Positions 16,596-24,648 of a stretch of 64,000 nucleotides of DNA are shown here, piece after piece (within the stretch, counting starts at the first letter, position 1; every line of letters starts with the position of its first letter). The stretch comes from RCC1774 sp050330855. Its GTDB lineage: Bacteria; Cyanobacteriota; Cyanobacteriia; Thermosynechococcales; Thermosynechococcaceae. The notes under the pieces are model-generated. The model ran no database searches, had not been told where the DNA came from, and saw only the letters and a list, made by a program, of their open reading frames with translations. Location of the stretch: NCBI GenBank assembly GCA_050330855.1, contig JBHJNL010000138.1, forward strand, positions 16,289 through 80,288, given 5' to 3'. The position numbers were made by a program, and so were the translations under genes.

Positions 16596-16938
16596 GGTAG
16601 CTCAAGCTCCAACTTGACTTCTTCAAGACTACGGTCCCACCCTGAGAGTCGGCTAGCCGCATACTCAATCGACTGGTTAAGCAAACGGAAGACATCTGGC
16701 GAGATCGATGGTTGGGACTCGACGACCATTAACTGAAGATTGTGTAGCTTTGAGAGCGCGAGTCCCGCGCATCCTCAGTTATAGATTGTAACTCGTCAAA
16801 GAAGGGAAGGGTTGCATCCGTTTCTCCCAGTTTTGCGTTCAAATCAAAAGCGACAGCAGTCCCAATATGGATAATTTCGAGTGTTTGTCGGTTGAACTGA
16901 TTGATTGTTTCCGTAAGAAGAATGCTTTGAGCTATAGC
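16592..16938 (-). pseudogene. Frameshifted hypothetical gene remnant
   Basis: Two adjoining minus-strand frames read as one protein. The upstream part (16938 down to about 16765) contains LLTETINQFNRQTLEIIHIG and FDLNAKLGETDATLPFFDEL. After a one-base shift near 16765 the downstream part contains LHNLQLMVVESQPSISPDVF and LNQSIEYAASRLSGWDRSLE, ending at TGA 16592. The composition and heptad-like leucines look like a genuine helical protein, but I do not recognise a family. There is no start codon upstream, so the 5' end is missing too. It sits between a live gene and transposase debris. Confidence 0.6.
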
Positions 16939-16945
16939 TCAAAGC
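16924..16945 (-). terminator. 22-base perfect palindrome at the 3' end of the 87-residue gene
   Basis: Bases 16924-16945 form a perfect palindrome: a 9-bp stem GCTTTGAGC/GCTCAAAGC around TATA. On the minus strand it spans the stop codon of the gene ending at 16932 and is followed by ATTCTTCTT. This could act as a terminator. A protein-binding operator is an alternative. Confidence 0.45.
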
Positions 16946-17195
16946 GCAGGGTAAAAGAATAATCTCCCCCCGGTTCGAGTTGATAATCCTGTTGCTCTAA
17001 AAAGCGCCCTAGCGGCTCTTGAATTAAGGCTCGGCCCAGAGAGGGTGACACGGACAGTTCCCCCTGTTTAAACTGCCACTGAAACCACCAGGTATAGTTG
17101 CCAGCAGAGACTTCTCCTTCTAGGTGTCCCTGGTACCAGCACTGGCGGGTGATACGGACATTAGCGGTGGTGTGTGGAAGGTGACGAGAACTCAC
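16932..17195 (-). CDS. Conserved-looking small hypothetical protein
   Basis: An 87-residue protein with many aromatic residues in alternating pattern (NYTWWFQWQF, then YQLEPGGDYSFTLRFEL), which suggests a small beta-barrel or beta-sandwich. No signal peptide and no cysteine pair. I do not recognise the family. It lies between transposase debris and another small gene on the same strand 117 bases away. Codon use looks like the neighbours. The sequence ends exactly in a 22-base palindrome. Confidence 0.65.
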   Translation of the reverse strand: MSSRHLPHTTANVRITRQCWYQGHLEGEVSAGNYTWWFQWQFKQGELSVSPSLGRALIQEPLGRFLEQQDYQLEPGGDYSFTLRFEL

Positions 17196-17312
17196 AAATG
17201 GTCGAACTACGGTGATGATCTATCGTTTAGTGTAAAGCCTCTTTCACGATATGCACGTCTGGCAATGGTCTGGCCATCACCTTAAAACTCTTTTGCCGCG
17301 CTAATATTTTCT

Positions 17313-17681
17313 TCACTCTCTCTGTTCTTGAGTCGAGACGGTGCATAGGCGCTTGAGAAATCCCTGTAGCTGTCTGTGGGCGTCTTTATCCAAGGCACTA
17401 GAGGTGTAGGGCTTCTCTGGTGGCAGCATTGCTAACACCGACAATAGCTCCATATCTAAGGCCGCCCTGAGCTGTATTTGCGGCCAGAGTAGATCAGAGC
17501 CGCCCCGTAGATCGTAGACGATCTTGTCGAGGGCTTCCGCCGCACCGAGGGACAGTGCCAAAGGACGCAGCCAAGATCGCTGCCGCTCACTCACCTGCTG
17601 AACGACTTCTGCATACAAACAGCCGCTCTGATGCTCTAAACAGACAATCTCATAGGTTTGTGTCGCGTGATTGGGATCCAT
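17313..17681 (-). CDS. Small hypothetical protein
   Basis: A 122-residue soluble protein from the chosen start (MDPNHATQTYEIV). An upstream ATG at 17726 would add 15 residues, and I cannot exclude it. The sequence has a short beta-like N-terminal segment (YEIVCLEHQSGCLYAEVVQQ), then helices with RSWLRPLALSLG and LWPQIQLRAALDMELL. No domain is recognised. It is divergent from psaC. Confidence 0.65.
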   Translation of the reverse strand: MDPNHATQTYEIVCLEHQSGCLYAEVVQQVSERQRSWLRPLALSLGAAEALDKIVYDLRGGSDLLWPQIQLRAALDMELLSVLAMLPPEKPYTSSALDKDAHRQLQGFLKRLCTVSTQEQRE

Positions 17682-17989
17682 TGATGATCTGACAATACAG
17701 GATAAATCTATTTTATTGGGACTCAAGATTGCACGGCCAGACCGCCATCGAGATTTAAGAGAAAGGGTTTGGAGTGGGCCGTTAAAGGGAGTGAGCGATT
17801 AAAGGGAGTAAGTACGATTGCTTATAAGGTTACAGAGTTTGAAGTTTCCTGTGTTTTTTGTAGAAGTGGTAAAAGCACTGCTGTAAACTTAGATCCGTTA
17901 GAGCATCATCGACCTCGGTCACTTTTTGATAACGCCGCCAATGGTAAAGATTGACCGTTAGCACCTATACAACGTGGAGCTTTCATTCA
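17682..17989. other. Gene-free region upstream of psaC
   Basis: Holds the psaC promoter and leader. The short direct repeat TTAAAGGGAGT occurs twice (about 17782 and 17799, 17 bases apart). A 61-codon frame at 17769-17954 has no family features and is not supported. I see no other element. Confidence 0.5.
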
Positions 17990-18235
17990 ATGTCTCATAC
18001 AGTCAAAATCTACGACACCTGCATCGGATGCACCCAGTGTGTTCGTGCCTGCCCCACTGACGTTCTAGAAATGGTCCCTTGGGATGGTTGTAGAGCCGGT
18101 CAGATTGCGGCCTCTCCCCGAACTGAAGATTGTGTCGGTTGCAAGCGCTGTGAAACAGCCTGTCCAACTGATTTCTTGAGTATTCGCGTGTATCTGGGCG
18201 CAGAAACAACACGCAGTATGGGTTTGGCTTACTAA
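17990..18235 (+). CDS. psaC: Photosystem I iron-sulfur center subunit VII
   Basis: An 81-residue stromal-side subunit that holds the terminal clusters FA and FB and passes electrons to ferredoxin. All eight ligands are present: C11, C14, C17 and C21 (CIGCTQCVRAC), and C48, C51, C54 and C58 (CVGCKRCETAC). The N-terminus MSHTVKIYDTCIGC and the C-terminus TTRSMGLAY are those of PsaC. The ATG at 17990 is chosen. An in-frame upstream codon at 17951 would add 13 residues not found in this nearly invariant protein. Confidence 0.99.
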   Translation: MSHTVKIYDTCIGCTQCVRACPTDVLEMVPWDGCRAGQIAASPRTEDCVGCKRCETACPTDFLSIRVYLGAETTRSMGLAY

Positions 18236-18361
18236 TTAAGTCCAAGCGCCTGATTCCAGTTATTCTTTGCTGTGTCGCATTTTACTGAGGAGGAGGTCGT
18301 CTGTGCTTCCTCCTTCTTTGTGTTTGCAATAGAGACCTGATCCACGGGTGGAGGGACAACA

Positions 18362-18574
18362 ATGGCGGCGACAATCTGGGTTAATGAGCAACTCGACCCT
18401 AGTGGTATTCTCTATGCCTGTATTGCTTGCTGTGATCAGCAGCAGGCCCAAGACTGTCATGAATCGTTTTTGCAGAACCTGACGGACCTTCAAAAAGAAG
18501 AGGGCTGGATGGCGAGGTTGCGAACCGTCGCTTCATGGGACGAGGTTCCTGCGAGTGCGCTGAAGCTCAGTTAG
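18362..18574 (+). CDS. Small conserved-looking hypothetical protein
   Basis: A 70-residue protein with a good ribosome-binding site (GGAGGG, 7 bases before the ATG). The sequence MAATIWVNEQLDPSGILYAC and the C-terminal RLRTVASWDEVPASALKLS look like a compact alpha/beta protein. CIACC at 20-24 is a cysteine cluster. No family is assigned. It follows psaC on the same strand at 126 bases and converges on the LeuB-family gene. A 77-residue frame antisense to it is judged a shadow. Confidence 0.7.
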   Translation: MAATIWVNEQLDPSGILYACIACCDQQQAQDCHESFLQNLTDLQKEEGWMARLRTVASWDEVPASALKLS

Positions 18575-18632
18575 CTTTAGTGCAGAGTCAAAGCTTGATT
18601 CGAGGATAGACAGAAGCCAAAAACATGACTTC

Positions 18633-19661
18633 TCAAAGCATTTCACAAAGGCGTGAGGTGAGTTCCTGCGTACTGACCTTTCTCTCTTCGGCCTTGTTCG
18701 TGTACAAATCGGCTGTCCGGTAACCCTGCTCTAGAATTTGGTGCTGAACCTCAGTCAGCTTTGTCGCCGCCGTTGCCTCGCCCCAGGACTGGAGCATCAT
18801 GGTGATGCTACTAATCATGCCCAGTGGATTGGCAATCCCTTTGCCAGCAATGTCTGGAGCCGTTCCGTGAATGGGTTCGTAGAGTCCTAGTCCCTGTTCA
18901 TTGAAGCTAGCTGACCCTAGTAAGCCGATGGAACCTGCAATAGCACCTCCCAGATCGCTCAAAATATCGCCAAATAAGTTCCCTGCCAGAATCACGTCAA
19001 AGTCACGGGGTCGCATGACAAGCTGCATCGCTAGATTATCCACCAGCATTGGTTCTACCGTCACATCAGCAAAGTCTAGGGCCACTTCTGCGACCAATTG
19101 ACGCCAGGGAATCTGCGGAAGAGCATTTTCTTTATGGGCAACGGTGACATGTTTGCGTCGCCCTTGGGCCTTTTGGAGCGCCACCCTAGCAATACGTCGA
19201 ATCTCTTGATCGCTATACTGCATGGTGTGATAGCCGTAGGAACCCTCTTCAACACGTCCTGAAGGGCCAAAGTAGAGGCCACTGGCTAGTTCTCGGACGA
19301 ATAGAATATCGACGTTTTCTAGTCGCTCTGCCTTGAGGGGGGATTTATGGAATAGAGCAGGATGCGATCGCACCGGACGCAGATTTACAAAAAAATCAAA
19401 TCGCTGACGTAGCTCTAGCAAACCGCCCTGAGTGACGGCCCCAAAGATAATGCCGTCTGCCTCTTGGCAACGTTGAGCCGTGTCTTCAGGAAAAAATTGA
19501 CCGAACTTTTTCTTTGCCGGTTGTCCGATCCAGCCATAGTCAATGTTGACCACGAAATTTTGCTGCTGAGCTAGGCATTGCAGAACGGCTAACCCGGCCT
19601 CTACCACCTCTGTACCGATGCCTTCACCTGGCAGTGCAATGACTTGATATGGTTTAACCAT
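18633..19661 (-). CDS. Isopropylmalate/isocitrate dehydrogenase family protein (LeuB-like)
   Basis: A 342-residue beta-decarboxylating dehydrogenase. The nucleotide-binding start ALPGEGIGTEVVEAG has Glu where LeuB usually has Asp (GDGIG). The substrate loop LLELRQRFDFFVNLRPVR keeps the LLxLR pattern associated with 3-isopropylmalate. The helix RELASGLYFG replaces the usual RELTGGIYFG. The catalytic lysine region HKENALPQ, the metal-binding DVILAGNLFGDILSD and the coenzyme loop PIHGTAPDIAGKGIANP are intact. It should be an active NAD-dependent dehydrogenase, but several substitutions suggest a paralogue rather than the main LeuB. Tartrate, homoisocitrate or another malate-type substrate is possible. 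Confidence 0.88.
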   Translation of the reverse strand: MVKPYQVIALPGEGIGTEVVEAGLAVLQCLAQQQNFVVNIDYGWIGQPAKKKFGQFFPEDTAQRCQEADGIIFGAVTQGGLLELRQRFDFFVNLRPVRSHPALFHKSPLKAERLENVDILFVRELASGLYFGPSGRVEEGSYGYHTMQYSDQEIRRIARVALQKAQGRRKHVTVAHKENALPQIPWRQLVAEVALDFADVTVEPMLVDNLAMQLVMRPRDFDVILAGNLFGDILSDLGGAIAGSIGLLGSASFNEQGLGLYEPIHGTAPDIAGKGIANPLGMISSITMMLQSWGEATAATKLTEVQHQILEQGYRTADLYTNKAEERKVSTQELTSRLCEML

Positions 19662-19760
19662 TGAGCAACACTATCCTCTCCCTGCCAGAGTACTATGCTG
19701 CTTGCTGTCATTAAAACGCAATCATACCTGAAATGATTCGCGATCTTTGGCTCAAAACAA

Positions 19761-19834
19761 TGGACACACCCCGACTCGAACGGGGGACCCCCACGATGTC
19801 AACGTGGTGCTCTAACCAACTGAGCTATGCGTCC
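19761..19834 (-). tRNA. trnV: tRNA-Val (GAC anticodon)
   Basis: A 74-nt cloverleaf on the minus strand. The acceptor GGACGCA pairs with TGTGTCC (one G-T pair) and the discriminator is A. The D-arm is GCTCAGTTGGTTAGAGC, and the anticodon stem CCACG/CGTGG surrounds loop TTGACAT with GAC at 34-36. The T-arm contains GTTCGAGTC. The 3' CCA is not encoded. Confidence 0.97.
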
Positions 19835-19919
19835 TTAGAAACTTAAGCTATCACAGGAGAAACCTGCGTGGCAATCAATTCGTCAGCTAAGATAGCGAGA
19901 GAGGGTGGCTTAATACCTA

Positions 19920-20474
19920 GTGCTTAAACTTTCTCAAGGGGCTTTATCTGCAACTATCGTGATGCTGAGCGCCACGGGATGTATTCACTTAAAGCCTTTG
20001 AGTCAAAATCAGGTGTCATCCATTGCAGAGCCTTTAGCAAAGGTAGGTACACCTAGCGTTTGTCCGATTCCACCCAATGGCTATGAACAGATGCCGGGAT
20101 ATCAACCTGGGCAGGTGGATCCGGCAAAGGTCACCCAATCGATAGAAATGTTTTCTCCAGCTAGCTCATCCATTGGGCGCGGAGGATATGGCGGTACGTT
20201 TGATCCGATTGAATTTTGTGGAATCGCAAAAAATGGCGTTGTTGAGGTAAAGCTGTTCACAAGTCGTGAACATATTCAAGAGCATCAGATCTCCTCAGAT
20301 TCTCAGAAGTACCTCATCGGTCAAGCCAAGGTGCAGAATGGCTTTTGGTTTATTACCTATAGTTTCAGGCAGGGCGGAGATCGAGCGCTTGTTGCTAGAG
20401 GTTATGACAAAAGTGGAAAGCTGATTGCAGATACCAATCCAGTCACACTACTGCGAATATACTCTCCCCGTTGA
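19920..20474 (+). CDS. Putative lipoprotein of unknown function
   Basis: A 184-residue protein. The N-terminal hydrophobic stretch ends in SATGC with Cys21 as likely lipidation site, so it should be anchored in a membrane facing the periplasm. The mature part contains CPIPPNGYEQMPGYQPG and a C-terminal half of beta-rich character (QKYLIGQAKVQNGFWFITYS). No family is recognised. Start is GTG at 19920. The gene converges on rbcR and the two coding regions overlap by 27 bases. Confidence 0.75.
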   Translation: MLKLSQGALSATIVMLSATGCIHLKPLSQNQVSSIAEPLAKVGTPSVCPIPPNGYEQMPGYQPGQVDPAKVTQSIEMFSPASSSIGRGGYGGTFDPIEFCGIAKNGVVEVKLFTSREHIQEHQISSDSQKYLIGQAKVQNGFWFITYSFRQGGDRALVARGYDKSGKLIADTNPVTLLRIYSPR

Positions 20475-21458
20475 CGGTTTATGGCTCACTTCAATTGCAG
20501 GTTTTTCAACCGGAGCGATTGCCGTCAGACGGGTGCTGATGCTAGAAAATTGTGGCAGAATCTCGTTCATGAAAGTCTTGGCAGCCTTAGAACGATAGCG
20601 GTTAGGGTTAATGATTAATGACAGTACTCGCTTGACGATGACGCCTTCAATCGCGACCTGTTTAAAGAGGCCCAGATCAAGCTCTTTCTCGATGGCTGAG
20701 ATCGAGACGAAAGCGGCTCCCAACCCTGACTGCACTGCATTTTTAATGGCTTCAATGGAATTGAGTTCCATTTCTAGCTTGAGACGACGAGGATCGATAT
20801 CGCCGCGCACCAAAATTTGATCGATGACTTTGCGTATGGTCGATTGGGCATCTAAAGCGATGAAGTTCAGCTTATAGAGGTCTTCTCGATGTACGATCTC
20901 GCGTTGAGCGAAAGGATGAGACGTTGGCAAGATCAGGGCTAGCTCATCTTCTGCATAGGGAGAAACTTCTAGGGATTCCTGCAGCTCTGGCGGGACTTCG
21001 CCCCCGATAATGGCAAGGTCAACCTGCCCATTGACAACACTCCAGCAGGTCCGTCGCGTGGAGTGGACATGGAGCTGCACGGCCACGTCAGGATAGGCGC
21101 TGCGAAATAGGCCAATCAAGCGCGGCATTAAATAAGTGCCGGTGGTTTGACTCGCTCCAATAATCAGCGTCCCGCCTTGAAGATTTTGGAGATCATCAAT
21201 GGCTCGACAGGTCTCTTGGCAGAGGGCTAAGACGCGATCGCCATAGTTCAGTAATAAATGGCCGGCTTCGGTGAGTTGGGCACGCCGCCCCCCCCGATCA
21301 AACAGCGGCACATCGAGCTGACGCTCAAGATTCTGTACCTGCAGACTCACGGCAGGTTGAGAGACGTATAAACTGTCGGCAGCCCGCTTAAAACTCCCTT
21401 CGGCTGCGATCGCTTTGAGAATTCGGAGCTGATCGAGCGTAAATGGAAGGTCAGACAT
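20448..21458 (-). CDS. rbcR: LysR-type regulator RbcR
   Basis: LysR-family activator that in cyanobacteria and red-lineage plastids (ycf30) controls rubisco and carbon-fixation genes. The winged HTH occupies residues 5-65 (LDQLRILKAIAAEGSFKRAA, QPAVSLQVQNLE). The effector domain follows from ~95 (TLIIGASQTTGTYLMPRLIG). The 336-residue length and N-terminus MSDLPFTLDQLR fit the RbcR/CmpR/NdhR group, and RbcR is the best match from memory. No rubisco gene is in the window, so it acts in trans. Its 3' end overlaps the lipoprotein gene. Confidence 0.9.
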   Translation of the reverse strand: MSDLPFTLDQLRILKAIAAEGSFKRAADSLYVSQPAVSLQVQNLERQLDVPLFDRGGRRAQLTEAGHLLLNYGDRVLALCQETCRAIDDLQNLQGGTLIIGASQTTGTYLMPRLIGLFRSAYPDVAVQLHVHSTRRTCWSVVNGQVDLAIIGGEVPPELQESLEVSPYAEDELALILPTSHPFAQREIVHREDLYKLNFIALDAQSTIRKVIDQILVRGDIDPRRLKLEMELNSIEAIKNAVQSGLGAAFVSISAIEKELDLGLFKQVAIEGVIVKRVLSLIINPNRYRSKAAKTFMNEILPQFSSISTRLTAIAPVEKPAIEVSHKPSTGRVYSQ

Positions 21459-21657
21459 AGTGAATTAAGACCTGACAAGCAACGATAAATCAAGCGCAAT
21501 TGCGACGGGACGTATCGTGAGTCTAGTCGCATTGCAAGTGTACCTTGAGGCGATCACATCTGTCCTAATATGGGGATCGCCCCATTTCTACTGGTCACTA
21601 GCGGAGCACCCTATTGAACTGAAGGACTGGCTCCGGCAGGTCTGATACCATTGCTTT

Positions 21658-23127
21658 TTACACGCGGACTTGACTGGCCCACTGCTTGGCCCAGTCTAAA
21701 ATCTCAGCGACGCGTGCCTCGTTGGCGGCTTCGCAATACAGCCTCAGCACCGGTTCAGTACCGCTAAACCGCACCAGCAGCCAGCTTTGATCCGCTAGAC
21801 GGAACTTACTGCCGTCACCCGTCCCCACATCTACGACAGACTGGCCCAAGATTTCTGTAAACGGCGCGGTTTGTAACTGCTCCTGTAGTTTTGCCTTGAC
21901 GGCATCACTCGCCAAAGGGACATCAATGCGATCGTAGGCGCAGTCGTAGTTGGTCCGCACCTGTAGCCCTCGATAGAGAGCGCTTAAGTCTTGGCCTGAC
22001 TGTGCCAGTAGCTCCAGGATATAGAGCGCCGAGAGCAGCCCGTCTCGTTCAGGAATATGATTGCCGTAGCCAATTCCACCGGATTCTTCACCCCCCAACA
22101 GCACAGGGTCTTGGGTTTCGAGCATTCGGTCTGCGATGTATTTGTAGCCAATCGATGTTTCATGAATGGGCAAGTCATGGAGCGCTGCCACCCGAGGAAA
22201 GAGATCTGAACCACTAATCGTTTTGATCACCTCTCCCCGCATGCCGCGATGAGTCGCTAAGTGATCAATCAAGATGGGAATCAAAATTTGAGAACTCAGA
22301 AATTCGCCCTGGCCATCGACGGCGGCGATGCGATCGCCATCGCCATCAAAGACAATCCCCACTGCCACCCCTTGCTGTTCACGGGTTTTAAGGGTGTCAA
22401 TGAGTTCTACAAGATACTTGGGCAAAGGCTCCGGTGCGCCGCCGCCGAAAAAGGGGTCGCGATCGCATCTCAGCTCTTGAATGGGAGCCGATACAATCTG
22501 ACTGAGTCCACCCGCCGTGGCTCCATGCATCGGATCGACATATACCGTGAGCTTGCCATTTGCGATCGCTCCATTGATTAAATCCAGATCAACTTTGGAT
22601 TTGAGCACTTCGCAGTACTCCGGCCAAGGGTCAAAGGTTTGAAGCTGACCCGGTGACGCACTCTCGGTGGCAGCCGTATCTAGCCGAGCCTGAACCGCTT
22701 GTGTAATGGCTGGCGGCACTGAACCGCCAAAGGCTCCCTTGATTTTGAGGCCAGAGTATTGACCGGGGTTATGACTGGCCGTTATGACTAGCGCCCCTAA
22801 CGCCTGACGGTTCTTGACGACCCAGCTATAGGCTGGCGTCGGCGCGTAGGTGTTCGAGAGCAAAACATCAAACCCTGCCTGGGTCACGACCTCAGCGGTG
22901 AGTTGAGCAAATTCTTCAGAGAGAAAGCGGCGGTCATACCCGACGACAATGAGATGGCTACCGGTTTCTTTGCCATAGGTCTCTAAAAGCACCTGGGCGG
23001 CAATGGGTGCAACCCGCTTGAGGCGGTCAAAGGTGAAGTCTGCAGCAATCACGCCCCGCCACCCATCTGTCCCAAACTGGATAGGCTTTTGAGTCAATTG
23101 AGAGGTTGTCAGAGCAGGCATAGTCAA
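21658..23127 (-). CDS. Phosphoglucomutase/phosphomannomutase family protein
   Basis: Alpha-D-phosphohexomutase that interconverts the 1- and 6-phosphates of glucose or mannose, feeding glycogen and nucleotide sugars. FGTDGWRGVI is at the N-terminus (~18-27). The phosphoserine loop TASHNPGQYSGLK and the metal loop DGDGDR are intact. GGEESGG in domain 3 binds the sugar, and RFSGTEPVLRLYCE in domain 4 binds the phosphate. The length of 489 residues is usual. An ATG two codons downstream (23121) is an alternative start. Substrate preference cannot be settled from sequence. Confidence 0.93.
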   Translation of the reverse strand: MTMPALTTSQLTQKPIQFGTDGWRGVIAADFTFDRLKRVAPIAAQVLLETYGKETGSHLIVVGYDRRFLSEEFAQLTAEVVTQAGFDVLLSNTYAPTPAYSWVVKNRQALGALVITASHNPGQYSGLKIKGAFGGSVPPAITQAVQARLDTAATESASPGQLQTFDPWPEYCEVLKSKVDLDLINGAIANGKLTVYVDPMHGATAGGLSQIVSAPIQELRCDRDPFFGGGAPEPLPKYLVELIDTLKTREQQGVAVGIVFDGDGDRIAAVDGQGEFLSSQILIPILIDHLATHRGMRGEVIKTISGSDLFPRVAALHDLPIHETSIGYKYIADRMLETQDPVLLGGEESGGIGYGNHIPERDGLLSALYILELLAQSGQDLSALYRGLQVRTNYDCAYDRIDVPLASDAVKAKLQEQLQTAPFTEILGQSVVDVGTGDGSKFRLADQSWLLVRFSGTEPVLRLYCEAANEARVAEILDWAKQWASQVRV

Positions 23128-23341
23128 ATCGCGATTGTGGCAACGTTTATATCGTACATGGTGTCTTCTTTCCTGCTAAGAAATTGGTCTATGATAAAAG
23201 CGCTTAATATTGCCGTTACAGATGGGGCTAAGGTCTACCACCTTCCTGTGCTGGGCAATGGATGCAGTTTTAAAAATGATGACCCACCCAGGTGTGGGCA
23301 CAACGCAGTTGGAGAACAGTATTTTGCAACATCAAGACGCA

Positions 23342-24499
23342 ATGGAAGCCCATGGCGGCATCCTCATTAATCGCCTTGCCTCTGAAACTCAGCGGCAGTC
23401 GTTTTTAGAGCAAGCGAATCAACTTCCCAGTGTTCAGCTAGATGCCAGAGCAACCTCTGATCTAGAAATGATCGCCATCGGTGGCTTCAGTCCCCTCATT
23501 GGCTTTATGGGGCAAGAAGACTACGAACAGGCCGTGCACAAAATGCATTTAGCCAACGGTCTGCCCTGGTCGATTCCGGTCACGTTGTCCGTGAGTGAAG
23601 AAGTTGCCGCTCCCCTTGAAGTCGGTAGCCTGGTTAGACTCAACGATCCAGAGGGACAGTTTGTCGGTGTATTAGAGCTGAGCGAAAAATATACCTATGA
23701 CAAGCAGCAAGAGGCCATCCAGGTTTATCGAACCGATGAAGAGAAGCATCCCGGCGTCAAGGTGGTCTATGACCAAGGGGCTGTCAATTTGGCCGGTCCA
23801 ATTTGGCTACTCGAACGTCAGCCCCATCCCCTATTCCCCAGTTATCAAATTGATCCAGCACAGTCGCGATCGCTCTTTCGAGAAAAGGGATGGCGCACCA
23901 TTGTGGGATTCCAAACCCGCAACCCCATTCATCGCGCCCACGAATATATTCAAAAGTGCGCCCTCGAAACGGTCGATGGTCTCTTCCTGCACCCTTTAGT
24001 GGGGGCCACCAAAAGTGATGATATCCCGGCCCATGTGCGGATGCGGTGTTATGAAATCATGATGGAGCACTATTTCCCGCAGGATCGAGTCACCCTCGCC
24101 ATTAATCCGGCGGCGATGCGCTATGCCGGTCCCCGTGAGGCAATCTTCCATGCCCTTGTGCGGAAGAACTATGGCTGCACCCACTTTATTGTGGGTCGAG
24201 ATCATGCTGGCGTCGGTGACTACTACGGTACCTACGATGCCCAATATATTTTCGACGAGTTTGATGCTGCGGCCTTGGGCATTACCCCAATGAAGTTCGA
24301 GCATGCCTTCTACTGCAAGCGCACGGAGTCGATGGCGACCACCAAAACCAGCCCTAGCACTCCTGAAGAACGGGTTCATCTGTCGGGGACAAAGGTCCGT
24401 GAAATGCTGCGTCGCGGTGAGCTACCGCCGCCTCAGTTTTCTCGTCCTGAAGTTGCTGCTGCATTGGCAGAGGCCATGCAGGCGTCTGCAGCCAGTTAG
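23342..24499 (+). CDS. sat: Sulfate adenylyltransferase (ATP sulfurylase)
   Basis: Activates sulfate with ATP to adenosine 5'-phosphosulfate, the first step of sulfate assimilation. The start at 23342 (MEAHGGILINR) matches the family beginning. Earlier in-frame codons at 23279 and 23210 would add unrelated residues, though 23279 (MTHPGVG) is possible. The ATP-binding QTRNPIHRAHEYIQK with the HxxH motif, the GRDHAGVGDYYG loop and the zinc-type Cys segment HAFYCKRTESMAT are present. The length is 385 residues. A terminator follows. Confidence 0.95.
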   Translation: MEAHGGILINRLASETQRQSFLEQANQLPSVQLDARATSDLEMIAIGGFSPLIGFMGQEDYEQAVHKMHLANGLPWSIPVTLSVSEEVAAPLEVGSLVRLNDPEGQFVGVLELSEKYTYDKQQEAIQVYRTDEEKHPGVKVVYDQGAVNLAGPIWLLERQPHPLFPSYQIDPAQSRSLFREKGWRTIVGFQTRNPIHRAHEYIQKCALETVDGLFLHPLVGATKSDDIPAHVRMRCYEIMMEHYFPQDRVTLAINPAAMRYAGPREAIFHALVRKNYGCTHFIVGRDHAGVGDYYGTYDAQYIFDEFDAAALGITPMKFEHAFYCKRTESMATTKTSPSTPEERVHLSGTKVREMLRRGELPPPQFSRPEVAAALAEAMQASAAS

Positions 24500-24528
24500 G
24501 TTGAATGACATTAAATGAATAAATGAGG

Positions 24529-24563
24529 CCGGGATGAGACGGATTAAAGTTCGTCCCGGTTTT
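24529..24563 (+). terminator. Intrinsic terminator after sat
   Basis: CCGGGATGA (24529-24537) pairs with TCGTCCCGG (24551-24559, one G-T pair) and is followed by TTTTGCTT. It lies 30 bases after the sat stop and just before the caspase-like gene. Confidence 0.7.
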
Positions 24564-24648
24564 GCTTAGAAACGGCGATATAGTGAAGAAGTTGGCTGTT
24601 GGGCTCTTGTCGGCGGCTTCACTCGTTCGTGTTGTACAACGCTCCACC

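Noticed and set aside
17769..17954. 61-codon frame upstream of psaC.
   Set aside because: No family features and it lies in the psaC promoter region.
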